Source: Candidatus Methanomethylophilus alvi Mx1201 (GTDB lineage: Archaea > Thermoplasmatota > Thermoplasmata > Methanomassiliicoccales > Methanomethylophilaceae). Taken from it: a stretch of DNA of 64,000 bases. The number at the start of each line of letters is the position of its first letter. Position 1 is the stretch's first letter. Position numbers and translations under genes: made by a program. Shown piece by piece: positions 36,411 to 44,423 of the stretch. The DNA lies in assembly GCF_000300255.2 (NCBI RefSeq), contig NC_020913.1:1-64000 (forward strand). The letters are read 5' to 3'. Below the pieces are notes generated by a model. It saw only the letters and a program-made list of their open reading frames with translations, was not told the origin of the DNA and did no database searches.

Positions 36411-36426
36411 TTTGAGCATGTTCAAA
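36411..36426 (-). promoter_or_regulatory. Palindrome beside the MFS transporter promoter
   Basis: TTTGA-GCATGT-TCAAA forms a near-perfect inverted repeat directly upstream of the minus-strand TATA box. This is a likely operator for a MarR- or TetR-like regulator. No such regulator gene is adjacent. Confidence 0.4.
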
Positions 36427-36555
36427 ATATTTTCACATCTTTATATATGGAGAAAGGGCGTTCCGATGCCGTCGGATCCTCCGTCCCGGCAACGGGCCTA
36501 TATATACTGCGTTAGATGGGGAAGATGGACGGATTGTGTATTTTTGTGCCATCGT

Positions 36556-36565
36556 CTTTAAATAT
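36556..36565 (+). promoter_or_regulatory. TATA box of the L1-L10-L12 operon
   Basis: CTTTAAATAT lies about 75 bases before the rpl1 start and leaves a leader of about 45-50 bases that contains a clear stem-loop (36587-36623). Confidence 0.55.
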
Positions 36566-36586
36566 GGGAATCTGATTGCATCTTTG

Positions 36587-36623
36587 CTCGTAGAAGGGCT
36601 TCACCGCCCGTTAGTACTACGAG
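36587..36623 (+). promoter_or_regulatory. Structured leader of rpl1, candidate L1 autoregulatory site
   Basis: CTCGTAG (36587-36593) pairs with CTACGAG (36617-36623). Inside it GGGC (36596-36599) pairs with GCCC (36606-36609), leaving an asymmetric internal loop. The outer stem ends inside the ribosome-binding site GAGGAGG (36621-36627). L1 represses its own operon in methanogens by binding the mRNA in an rRNA-like hairpin, so this structure is a good candidate; identity with the known L1 motif was not established. Confidence 0.5.
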
Positions 36624-36634
36624 GAGGAATTGTA

Positions 36635-37273
36635 TTGGCAGATAAACCAACCGTAATGGCTGTGCAGAAGGCACTTGAGAGTGCGAAGAAGCGCAAATTT
36701 GTAGAAACGGTTGAGTTGGCCGTCAATCTCAGGGATATCGACCTGTCTCTTCCGAAGAACCGTATTCAGGAGGACGTCGTCCTTCCGAAAGGCCGCGGAA
36801 AGCAGGTCAAGATCGCTGTCATTGGCGGTGGCGAACTAGCCTTGAAAGCCAAGGACGTTGCTGACCTAGTGATCACTCCCGAGGAACTCGGGACCCTCGC
36901 TGGCAACAAGAAACAGGCAAAGAAGATCGCGAACAGTGTCGACTACTTCATCGCCGAGGCCCCCCTTATGGCGGTCGTCGGTAAGAGGCTCGGTACCGTT
37001 CTCGGTCCCCGCGGAAAGATGCCTAAGCCCATCGCTCCCGGAGCAGATCCGGCCCCGATGATTGACAACCTCCGCAAGTCTGTTACCGTCAGGACGAAAG
37101 ACAGGAAGACTTTCCACGTGCCCGTTGGAACCGTGGAGATGTCCGCAGACGACATCGCCGACAACGTCGATGTCATCATGAAGCGTGTTGAAGGCCACCT
37201 TGAGAAAGGAAAGCACAACATCGACTCCGCGTACATCAAGACGACCATGGGCCCGTCAGAGAGGCTTATGTGA
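36635..37273 (+). CDS. rpl1: Ribosomal protein L1 (uL1)
   Basis: This is the L1-stalk protein and a likely translational repressor of its own operon. The 212-residue protein has the two-domain fold with the signature PKPIAPGADPAPMIDNLRKS-like segment following LGTVLGPRGKMPKP (about residues 125-138). Translation starts at TTG 36635, placed 7 bases after GAGGAGG; no ATG lies in a suitable place. It heads the rpl1-rpl10-rpl12 operon. Confidence 0.96.
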   Translation: MADKPTVMAVQKALESAKKRKFVETVELAVNLRDIDLSLPKNRIQEDVVLPKGRGKQVKIAVIGGGELALKAKDVADLVITPEELGTLAGNKKQAKKIANSVDYFIAEAPLMAVVGKRLGTVLGPRGKMPKPIAPGADPAPMIDNLRKSVTVRTKDRKTFHVPVGTVEMSADDIADNVDVIMKRVEGHLEKGKHNIDSAYIKTTMGPSERLM

Positions 37274-37286
37274 GGGAGGTCTAAGG

Positions 37287-38291
37287 ATGGCACACGTCGC
37301 AAGTTGGAAGAAGGACATCGTCAAAGAGATCGTCGATGATATCCAGCAGTACCCGGTCGTAGCGATCGTGGACATGCAGGAGATCCCCGCTCCCCAGATC
37401 CAGTCCATGAGGGCAGGAATGAGGGCTCACGCCAAGATCAAGATGACCAAGAACAACCTTATGCTCTTGGCCCTCGACGAGGCAGCCCAGTTCAAGCCCG
37501 GAGTGGAGAAGCTGAAGGAGCACGTCGGCGGACAGTGCGCGATCGTTACCACGGACCTCAACCCCTTCAAGCTCTTCAACAAGCTGAAGGCGACGAGCAC
37601 CCCCGCACCTGCTAAGGCAGGACAGATCGCACCGTACGACATCGTCGTACCGGCCGGACCTACTCCGTTCGGACCCGGACCGATCATCGGTGAACTTCAA
37701 AAACTAGGCCTACCCGCTCAGATCATGAACGGGAAAATAACCGTCAAGAAGGACACCACTGTTGTGAAAGGCGGAGAGCCCATCTCTCCCGAACTCGCAG
37801 CAATGCTTCCCAAGCTGGAGATCCTTCCCATGGAAGTCGGAATGAACGCGAGAGCGGTCTACGGCGATGGGATTGTCTACGGCCTGGATGTTCTGGACAT
37901 ACCTGACGATTATTACACCTCTATGTTCGCTACGGCCGCGCACGACGCGTTGGCGCTCGCAGTCGAGCTCGCATACCCTGCGAAGGAGACTATCGTACCG
38001 CTGATTGCGAAGGCATACAGGAGCGCTTCTGCGCTGTCTGTTGAGGCCGCGATACCGACTAAAGAGACAATTGGAGCGCTTTTTGCGAAGGCAGACAGTC
38101 AGATGCTTGCCCTTGCTTCTGCGTCCGGATTCACGAACGATGACATCGCTGCAAGGCTTAACAGCGTTGCAGTCGCAGCACCGTCCGCCGCAGCAGAGCC
38201 CGCCGCCGAGGCGGAGCAGAAAGCAGATGAAAAGAGCGAAGAGCAGACCGAGGAAGAAGTTGCCGCGGGACTTGGAGCTCTATTCGGATAA
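37287..38291 (+). CDS. rpl10: Ribosomal protein L10 (P0/uL10)
   Basis: This stalk protein holds several L12 dimers. The 334-residue protein has the rRNA-binding domain (about 1-105, with [20 protein letters not shown]), the insertion domain (about 110-200), helices for L12 binding, and a charged Ala/Glu-rich hinge ending in [12 protein letters not shown]. That tail is almost the same as the tail of L12. ATG 37287 follows GGGAGGT. Confidence 0.96.
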   Translation: MAHVASWKKDIVKEIVDDIQQYPVVAIVDMQEIPAPQIQSMRAGMRAHAKIKMTKNNLMLLALDEAAQFKPGVEKLKEHVGGQCAIVTTDLNPFKLFNKLKATSTPAPAKAGQIAPYDIVVPAGPTPFGPGPIIGELQKLGLPAQIMNGKITVKKDTTVVKGGEPISPELAAMLPKLEILPMEVGMNARAVYGDGIVYGLDVLDIPDDYYTSMFATAAHDALALAVELAYPAKETIVPLIAKAYRSASALSVEAAIPTKETIGALFAKADSQMLALASASGFTNDDIAARLNSVAVAAPSAAAEPAAEAEQKADEKSEEQTEEEVAAGLGALFG

Positions 38292-38305
38292 AGGAGTTGA
38301 AAGAA

Positions 38306-38617
38306 ATGCAGTATATTTACAGCGCAATGGTCCTCTACTCTGCTGGAAAAGAGATCACTGAAGATGCCATCACGGCTATCCTCACCGCAGCAGGCGTAGA
38401 AGTTGACGCCGCGAAAGTCAAGGCACTCGTTGCCTCCCTCGAGGGAGTTGACATCAAAGAGGCTATCGCAAACGCCTCTGTTGCCGCTCCCGCAGCCGCA
38501 GCCGCCGCACCCGCAGCAGCTGCCGCAGCCGCCCCCGCCGAAGAAAAGGCAGAGGCTGAGGAGGAGAAGGTCAGCGAGGACGAGGCTGCCGCTGGACTCA
38601 GCGCACTCTTCGGATGA
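38306..38617 (+). CDS. rpl12: Ribosomal protein L12 (P1)
   Basis: This acidic stalk protein recruits translation GTPases. The 103-residue protein has the dimerising helical N-terminal domain ([20 protein letters not shown]), a long Ala/Pro hinge at about residues 60-80 and the factor-binding tail [14 protein letters not shown] 38306 follows AAGGAG. It is the last gene of the L1-L10-L12 operon and is followed by a hairpin. Confidence 0.96.
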   Translation: MQYIYSAMVLYSAGKEITEDAITAILTAAGVEVDAAKVKALVASLEGVDIKEAIANASVAAPAAAAAAPAAAAAAAPAEEKAEAEEEKVSEDEAAAGLSALFG

Positions 38618-38668
38618 ACTGACGTTCGAGAACTTTCTCGGAATCAAGAAAAACGCCTTACCTTTACT

Positions 38669-38689
38669 ACAGGGGGCTCGACCCCCTGT
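38669..38689 (+). terminator. Hairpin after rpl12
   Basis: ACAGGGGG and CCCCCTGT form a perfect 8-bp stem around CTCGA, between rpl12 and the RHH gene. Confidence 0.6.
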
Positions 38690-38719
38690 TCACTCGTTAT
38701 CAGATTACGGTGCAGACGT

Positions 38720-39007
38720 ATGGATGGGGAAAAAAGAGTGACCGTCAGGTTGCCTGCCGATGATCTTGCACTTATCACCTCATTGGTATCGGACAAGAAG
38801 TTCGAGACCGAATCGGACTTCGTCCGTACCGCCGTATCCGACCTCCTGGCACAGTTGTTCACGCCCGAACAGAGGGAGAAGACCCTTGCAGCCGTTTCGA
38901 GACTGGAGGGTGCCGACATAAGTGATTTCACGGCCGACGGGTCCGGTGCGGAAGATGTCCTCAGAGAGGCTCTGGACCGTAGCATGTCCGATAGGAAGGA
39001 ATTCTGA
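38720..39007 (+). CDS. Ribbon-helix-helix DNA-binding protein, partner of an FtsZ-like gene
   Basis: This 95-residue protein has a CopG/Arc-type ribbon-helix-helix at its N terminus: strand KRVTVRLPADDLALITSLVS, then ETESDFVRTAVSDLLAQLF. A C-terminal helical extension (VLREALDRSMSDRKEF) follows, probably for protein contacts. The next gene, an FtsZ/tubulin-like protein, starts 1 base after its stop, so the two are surely co-translated. By analogy with plasmid segregation modules it could be the DNA adaptor of a filament-forming partner. Archaeal CdpB-type or regulatory roles are alternatives. Confidence 0.75.
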   Translation: MDGEKRVTVRLPADDLALITSLVSDKKFETESDFVRTAVSDLLAQLFTPEQREKTLAAVSRLEGADISDFTADGSGAEDVLREALDRSMSDRKEF

Positions 39008-39008
39008 T

Positions 39009-39857
39009 ATGTATTCCGCACTCGTCGTAGGATGCGGAGGTGCGGGTTGCAGAGTGGTTTCCCGCATATGTGCCAGCTTCGATTTTCCCGCCCTCAGGAT
39101 AAACGTCTCCGATGCTGATATCAATGTGGTGCCCGACAGCGGGAACACCGATGTGGGATTCAAAGGGGACAGGGATGAAGCGTACTATCATGCCATGTTC
39201 ATCCATAACGAGGAGATAGTCGAGAAGATAAGGGGGCATTCCACCATCATAGGGGTGGCGGCCCTCGGAGGGGGTACGGGAGCCGGTGCGATAATCGCCC
39301 TGGCCCAATGTGCCAGATCGCTGGATATCCCATTCATATCAGTCGTATACATGCCTTGGAAGTTCGAGACCGAACGCCGTTCGGAGGCTCTCAAGGAGCT
39401 CCCGGATGTGCAGAAGGTATCGGACCGTATGTTCCTCATGGATAACGAAAGCGCCAAAGAACTCGGTGAGACGACCATAAACATGGGGCGCGCTTTGGAG
39501 GGCGCCGAACTGCTCATGAAGCATGTGGCCGTAAAGGTGGCGATTTTGGCGGAGACGACGCCGTTCCTCTCGCTGATGTCCAGCCGGTGCTACACGTTCT
39601 CCTACGGGAGCGAGTCTTCGCTCCTCGGTTCCGTCGAACAGGCTCTTGCATTCCCTCTATACCCGACCGATCCGGTGGGCAAGAAGGTCGTCATATGTCC
39701 TGATGCGCCCGCATCGGACTTGGAACGCGAACTGGTGGTGAAGACGGTCGCAGACCGGACGGGGCTGTGCCCGGATTTCGTTCAAGGGGATCTGGAAGAA
39801 GGCAACGGGGCCTTCATTTTCCTCCCCATTTCGTGCCGCTCTCCTGATAGTTCCTGA
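39009..39857 (+). CDS. Divergent FtsZ/tubulin-superfamily GTPase-like protein
   Basis: This 282-residue protein keeps the nucleotide-binding half of FtsZ/tubulin: T1 loop VVGCGGAGCRVVS near residue 7, the tubulin signature AALGGGTGAGAI near 80, the T5-like VVYMPWKFETERRSEAL near 112 and the T6-like DRMFLMDNESAKELG near 136. It is about 80 residues shorter than FtsZ. I see no clear T7 catalytic loop in the C-terminal half, so GTP hydrolysis in a polymer may be altered. It is coupled to the RHH gene and overlaps trmJ by 44 bases tail to tail. Confidence 0.8.
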   Translation: MYSALVVGCGGAGCRVVSRICASFDFPALRINVSDADINVVPDSGNTDVGFKGDRDEAYYHAMFIHNEEIVEKIRGHSTIIGVAALGGGTGAGAIIALAQCARSLDIPFISVVYMPWKFETERRSEALKELPDVQKVSDRMFLMDNESAKELGETTINMGRALEGAELLMKHVAVKVAILAETTPFLSLMSSRCYTFSYGSESSLLGSVEQALAFPLYPTDPVGKKVVICPDAPASDLERELVVKTVADRTGLCPDFVQGDLEEGNGAFIFLPISCRSPDSS

Positions 39858-40545
39858 TTATCCTGGCGGCATCGCCGAAAACGCCCATTATCGTGTTGTA
39901 TTCGTATTTGGTGGGGATGGCCCTGCCCATCATGCGTCTGAACATGACGGTGGTGGATTCCCTCCGGGCCTCGTTGTAGTCTATCTCCTCCAAGAGGTCT
40001 CCGAAGAACTGGAAGAGGAGCTCCTTCTCGCGTCCGTCGCAGGGCTCGCAGCGGACCGGTCTCCTGTTGGCCTGGAACATCTCGTACAGGATGACGCCCA
40101 CGGAGTGGGACAGGTTCATTACCGGGTACTTGTCGTCCGCAGGGATGGTTATGAGGACGTCGCATCTGTTGAGTTCCGTCTGAAGGAGTCCGATGTCCTC
40201 CCTTCCGAAAACGAATGCTATCTTCTCGTTGTATCCGCGGCAGTCCATTGCGAACTCCCTTACGTCCACGGGGATGCGGGCATAGTTCTTGTCGCCCTTG
40301 GTGACTGTGCCGCTGGTGCCCACTACGAGGAGGCATCCTTCCACGGCCTCCTCCATCGAGGTCACGGTCCTTGCGTTGCGGAGGATGTAGTCTCCGTGCT
40401 TGGATCTGTTCATGGCGGTCTCCCCGATCTCGCACGGGTTGACCAATACCAGGTCTTCGACACCGAAGTTGGCCATGCATCTGGCTATTGCACCTACATT
40501 CCCTTCGAACTTGGGTCCGACGACTACGACGCGGATATCAGGCAT
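39814..40545 (-). CDS. trmJ: TrmJ-type tRNA 2'-O-methyltransferase (SpoU/TrmH family)
   Basis: This SAM-dependent enzyme is predicted to 2'-O-methylate position 32 of tRNA. The 243-residue protein has a SPOUT domain with VVVVGPKFEGNVGAIARCMA (motif 1), FVFGREDIGLLQTELNRCDV (motif 2) and PVMNLSHSVGVILYEMFQ (motif 3, knot). A helical C-terminal extension follows, as in TrmJ. It starts at ATG 40545, and its last 44 bases overlap the FtsZ-like gene on the other strand. Confidence 0.9.
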   Translation of the reverse strand: MPDIRVVVVGPKFEGNVGAIARCMANFGVEDLVLVNPCEIGETAMNRSKHGDYILRNARTVTSMEEAVEGCLLVVGTSGTVTKGDKNYARIPVDVREFAMDCRGYNEKIAFVFGREDIGLLQTELNRCDVLITIPADDKYPVMNLSHSVGVILYEMFQANRRPVRCEPCDGREKELLFQFFGDLLEEIDYNEARRESTTVMFRRMMGRAIPTKYEYNTIMGVFGDAARIIRNYQESGTKWGGK

Positions 40546-40680
40546 AATAGGTTTCTTTCATCCGCTCTTATTATATGGGTTTTTGGAGAGGATGGGGCGG
40601 TCAGGTCTTAAGGGACGTTATGCCGTCCTTTATTTTAAACATACGTTTTTAAAGCGCTCACAACAGACAGGGACACCATT

Positions 40681-40872
40681 GTGACGATAGACATAACGAA
40701 TATCTGTAAGGATCTCCACCGGATCGTTCCAGAGGTCCTCAAGGGGGGGGGAGGCGGAGGGACATCCGTCCCGCATCAATCTCCGGTACAGGGCCGTGTA
40801 TCTGTCGGATCTAGGACGGACCCGGTCCTGCTGGCCCGATCCGGAAAGGTCATAAGTACTGGACCTGCATGA
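40681..40872 (+). CDS. Doubtful small gene containing a G9 homopolymer
   Basis: A frame from GTG 40681 starts plausibly (MTIDITNICKDLHRIVPEVL) and has a TATA-like TTTTAAACA about 45 bases upstream. It then hits a run of nine Gs (40743-40751). In the given frame it continues as low-complexity GGGGGGTSVPHQS. With one G fewer it would continue as the more protein-like SRINLRYRAVYLSDLGRTRS and end near 40850. It may be a phase-variable or mis-sequenced small gene. The function is unknown. Confidence 0.3.
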   Translation: MTIDITNICKDLHRIVPEVLKGGGGGGTSVPHQSPVQGRVSVGSRTDPVLLARSGKVISTGPA

Positions 40873-40886
40873 TATGGGCCGATAAC

Positions 40887-41201
40887 ATGGCCTATTGGTA
40901 TCAGGGAGAGGAGTTCACGGAGCTAGATACCTTGATGGAGGCCGTACGGCTCGACGTGGACGGTTATTTCGGGGATTCCGACCTGGATTCTGTTATCGCC
41001 CAGCGCGGCGGCAGGGTCGAGGCCGACGGCACCGAGTACCGTACCGCCGTATCCCTGAAGCGTGGGAACCCCTCCGCATACCGTGCGATGAGGGACGAGA
41101 TCGTCGCCGGCATCGTCGACAGGCTGAGGAACAGCGTGGAACTGGGAGAGTTGCCGGCAGAGGTCCCGTACACGTCCGGTACGATAGAGTCCGACATGTA
41201 A
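40887..41201 (+). CDS. Hypothetical protein
   Basis: This is a 104-residue acidic soluble protein from ATG 40887 (an in-frame ATG at 40869 is an alternative). It has YWYQGEEFTELDTLMEAVRL at the N terminus, VSLKRGNPSAYRAMRDEIVA in the middle and a C-terminal ELPAEVPYTSGTIESDM. I recognise no family. It lies just before the phosphopantothenate synthetase gene with a 45-base gap that holds TATTATAATACG, so it is probably separate from it. Confidence 0.6.
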   Translation: MAYWYQGEEFTELDTLMEAVRLDVDGYFGDSDLDSVIAQRGGRVEADGTEYRTAVSLKRGNPSAYRAMRDEIVAGIVDRLRNSVELGELPAEVPYTSGTIESDM

Positions 41202-41246
41202 GCCCTTCCTAATGCGCGATATTATAATACGCCATGATGCAATCGA

Positions 41247-42002
41247 GTGGGCGTGTCAACACCTAAGGACCATCCGCGTTACAAGTCCCTCATGGTGAGG
41301 GAGCACCTCGCAGAGATGGTGGACGAGGGGCTAGTCAATCCCACGGGCCTCATCTCCCACGGCAGAGGCGAAGCTTTCGATTATCTCATGGGCGAGAAGA
41401 CGATAGCCCCGGCGCTTGCCGCGGAGAAGGCCGCGGCGGCCTTCCTCCTGAGAGCCAGGAACCCCATCGTCTGCATGAACGGCAACTCCATAGCGTTGGA
41501 CCCCAAGGGTCTGATGGCCCTTTCGGAGGCCGTACCTGCGAGGATGGAGGTCAACATATTCCACCGTACGGAGGAGAGGATGGAGGCTCTGATATCCTAT
41601 ATGGAGTCCCAGGGGGCCAGGGGCGTCCTCGGAAGGGAGCCGGATGCGAGGATACCGGGTCTGACGTCGGACCGTGCCCTGTGCTCCAAGGCCGGGGTCT
41701 ACGATTCCGATGTGATCCTGGTCCCGATAGAGGACGGGGACAGGGCGGAGGCCCTCATCGCCATGGGGAAGACCGTCATCTCGATAGACCTCAACCCGCT
41801 TTCAAGGACGTCGAAGGCGGCGTCCGTGCCCATCTCCGACGAGATAACGAGGGCCCTTGCGAATATTACCATGTTCGTGAGGGAGCTCAAAGGGAAGGAT
41901 GCAGAGATAGATGCCGTGATCGCCTCCTACTCGTCCAAGGAGACGAGGAGACAGACCATCGAGTGCATCTGCGATTCTCTTATGGCAGAGTTCAAGGAGT
42001 GA
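41247..42002 (+). CDS. 4-phosphopantoate--beta-alanine ligase (archaeal coenzyme A pathway)
   Basis: This archaeal enzyme joins 4-phosphopantoate and beta-alanine to give 4'-phosphopantothenate. The 251-residue protein matches the DUF137/phosphopantothenate synthetase family: HPRYKSLMVREHLAEMVDEG, LISHGRGEAFDYLMGEKT, VCMNGNSIALDPKGLMALSE-like segment and VISIDLNPLSRTSKAASV. The start is GTG 41247 or GTG 41253. The short spacer to ahcY suggests co-transcription. Confidence 0.88.
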   Translation: MGVSTPKDHPRYKSLMVREHLAEMVDEGLVNPTGLISHGRGEAFDYLMGEKTIAPALAAEKAAAAFLLRARNPIVCMNGNSIALDPKGLMALSEAVPARMEVNIFHRTEERMEALISYMESQGARGVLGREPDARIPGLTSDRALCSKAGVYDSDVILVPIEDGDRAEALIAMGKTVISIDLNPLSRTSKAASVPISDEITRALANITMFVRELKGKDAEIDAVIASYSSKETRRQTIECICDSLMAEFKE

Positions 42003-42007
42003 GAAGA

Positions 42008-43246
42008 ATGGACAAACTGGTAGAACAAGGGAGCCGCAGGCTCAAATGGGCATACGAGCACATGCCCGTGATACAGGAACTCGACAGACGCTACAGGGAG
42101 GAGCAGCCCCTCGCCGGTCTGAAGATCGGAATGGCCCTCCATACCGAGGCCAAGACCGGGATGCTGGCGGTGACGCTCGCCAACGCAGGGGCGAAGATAT
42201 GCCTTGCCAGCTGCAACCCCCTCTCGACGGACGACTCCGTCGCCGCCGCGCTCAGGAACGAGTACGGTCTCGACGTACATGCAAAGAAATACGAGACCCA
42301 GGAGGAATATTACAACAACCTCAACGCGGTCCTGAACATCTCCCCCGACTACGTCATCGACGACGGTGCGGACCTGATCACCATGGCACACACCAAACGC
42401 AGGGACGCCCTGAAGAACATCAAGGGAGGGAACGAGGAGACCACCACGGGGGTCATCCGCCTGAAGGCCATGGCCGCCCAGGGGAAGCTCGAGTTCCCGG
42501 TCATGGACATCAACGATGCGAAGATGAAGTATCTCTTCGACAACAGGTACGGTACCGGACAGTCCGCCTTCGACGGATGGATGAACGCCACCAACCTCGT
42601 GGTCGCCGGCAAACATCTCGTCGTCGGAGGATACGGGTGGTGCGGAAAGGGAGTGGCCATGAGGGCCAAGGGGATGGGTGCCATCGTCACCGTCACCGAG
42701 GTGGATCCCGTCAAGGCCATCGAGGCCAGGATGGACGGGTTCGAGGTCAAGCCCATGGCGGAGGCCGTGAAGACCGCGGACATCGTCATGACCGTTACCG
42801 GATGCAAGGACATAATCACGGAGAAGGTCCTCGCCAACATGAAGGACGGCTGCGTCATGGGCAACGTCGGTCATTTCGACAACGAGATCAACAAGAAGGA
42901 CCTGGACGCCATGACCGTCTCCAAGGAGAAGGCCAGGGACTTCGTCGACAGATACACCCTCAAGGACGGCAGGAAACTCTACCTCATAGCCGAGGGCAGG
43001 CTCATGAACCTGGCGGCCGGCCAGGGGCATCCCGCCGAGGTCATGGACACGAGTTTCGCATCCCAGGCGATGGGAATAGTCTACATGGTCAACAACCACG
43101 AGAGGATGAGCTGTCAGGTCTACCGCGTCCCCGACGAGATCGACAACGAGATCGCCACCATCAAACTCAGGTCGCTGGGTATCGAGATCGATTCCCTGAC
43201 CCCCGAGCAGTACGACTATATCCACAGCTGGCAGGAAGGAACCTGA
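42008..43246 (+). CDS. ahcY: Adenosylhomocysteinase (or S-inosyl-L-homocysteine hydrolase)
   Basis: This NAD-dependent enzyme cleaves S-adenosylhomocysteine, the by-product of methyl transfer. The 412-residue protein has ALHTEAKTGMLAVTL, the substrate segment PDYVIDDGADLI, the Rossmann loop VGGYGWCGKGVAMRAKGMGA near residue 208 and the C-terminal LMNLAAGQGHPAEVMDTSFA. Some methanogens use S-inosylhomocysteine instead; the sequence does not let me decide. ATG 42008 lies 6 bases after the previous stop. Confidence 0.95.
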   Translation: MDKLVEQGSRRLKWAYEHMPVIQELDRRYREEQPLAGLKIGMALHTEAKTGMLAVTLANAGAKICLASCNPLSTDDSVAAALRNEYGLDVHAKKYETQEEYYNNLNAVLNISPDYVIDDGADLITMAHTKRRDALKNIKGGNEETTTGVIRLKAMAAQGKLEFPVMDINDAKMKYLFDNRYGTGQSAFDGWMNATNLVVAGKHLVVGGYGWCGKGVAMRAKGMGAIVTVTEVDPVKAIEARMDGFEVKPMAEAVKTADIVMTVTGCKDIITEKVLANMKDGCVMGNVGHFDNEINKKDLDAMTVSKEKARDFVDRYTLKDGRKLYLIAEGRLMNLAAGQGHPAEVMDTSFASQAMGIVYMVNNHERMSCQVYRVPDEIDNEIATIKLRSLGIEIDSLTPEQYDYIHSWQEGT

Positions 43247-43250
43247 GCAG

Positions 43251-44423
43251 ATGCGCATCGCGATAATGACCGACAGCTACCGCCCCACGGTCGACGGGGT
43301 GGTGACGGCCGTCCTGGTGACCAAGAAGGCATTGGAGGATCTGGGACATACGGTCTTCGTCATCGCTCCCGACCCGGGTCCGGAGTACCGCGAGGAAGGG
43401 GTGTATTATTTCCGTGCCGTCAGGTTCAGGACATACCCCGGGTATTTCGTACCCTGTTTCCCCTCCGACCAGTCGGACCTCATCAGGAGGCTGGACCCGG
43501 ACGTGATACACGTCCGCGGGGTCGCGTTCATGGCGATCAAGGCCCTTATCGCATCGCATAACACCAAGGTGCCAGTGGTACTGACCTACGACACCCTGGT
43601 AACAGACGTGATAGACAGATATTCCCCCATCAAGCTGCCCAAGGAAACGCTGGTCAGACTGGCATCCGTCTATCTGAGGCAGATGATGAAGAGGCCCGCA
43701 GCCATCCTAGTCCCCACCCCGAGCGCCGGCAGGGAGGTGACCGAGACCATCGGTGTGAAACCGAAGAGGATGGAGGTCGTACCTACGGGCATAGACAACG
43801 CCCGTTTCACCAGGAGGCCGGAGGCGGGCGAAGCGGTCCGCAGGAGATACGGTCTCGAGGGCAGGAGGATAGTAATAACGGTCGGCAGGGTCTCGTTCGA
43901 GAAGAACGTGGATCTCGTGATAAGGTCCCTGAAGCTCCTGGAAGACGACATCGTCCTCATGGTGGTGGGTCAGGGCCCGGCCCTCGACGGGCTGAGGAGG
44001 CTCGTAGAGGAGGAACGTCTACAGGACAGGGTCGTGTTCACCGGATATCAGAAGGGGGACGACCTCGTGGACCATTATTCGTGTGCGGACGCATTCGTCT
44101 CCGCCTCCGTCTTCGAGACCCAGGGATTCACGGTCCAGGAGGCCATGTCCTGCGGCCTTCCGGTGGCCTGCGGCAACGGACGCGCATTCACGGACTTCAT
44201 CCGCGACGGGGAGAACGGATACCTGTTCGGCCTCACGGAAGAGGAATGTGCCAGAGCCATAATGGAGGCGTTGGATTCCCCGCAGGCGGTGAGGGACAGG
44301 GGTATGGAGACGGCGCTGTCCTACGGCCTCGGACCGACCACCGAGAGGTTGGTACAGGTCTACGGAGAGGTAATCGAAGAGAACAGGAAGAGGAGGGATA
44401 AGGAACGAAGATCGTCGATGTGA
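43251..44423 (+). CDS. Family 4 glycosyltransferase
   Basis: This 390-residue GT-B glycosyltransferase probably acts in glycolipid or surface-glycan synthesis. It has the N-terminal nucleotide-fold opening RIAIMTDSYRPTVDGVVTAV, the inter-domain VVPTGIDNARF near residue 180, VGRVSFEKNVDLVIRSLKLL near 205 and the donor-binding EX7E motif SVFETQGFTVQEAMSCGLPV near 285. Its opening resembles diacylglycerol glucosyltransferases; the acceptor is unknown. It overlaps the next glycosyltransferase gene by 4 bases. It contains the decamer ATGTGCCAGA at 44246. Confidence 0.9.
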   Translation: MRIAIMTDSYRPTVDGVVTAVLVTKKALEDLGHTVFVIAPDPGPEYREEGVYYFRAVRFRTYPGYFVPCFPSDQSDLIRRLDPDVIHVRGVAFMAIKALIASHNTKVPVVLTYDTLVTDVIDRYSPIKLPKETLVRLASVYLRQMMKRPAAILVPTPSAGREVTETIGVKPKRMEVVPTGIDNARFTRRPEAGEAVRRRYGLEGRRIVITVGRVSFEKNVDLVIRSLKLLEDDIVLMVVGQGPALDGLRRLVEEERLQDRVVFTGYQKGDDLVDHYSCADAFVSASVFETQGFTVQEAMSCGLPVACGNGRAFTDFIRDGENGYLFGLTEEECARAIMEALDSPQAVRDRGMETALSYGLGPTTERLVQVYGEVIEENRKRRDKERRSSM

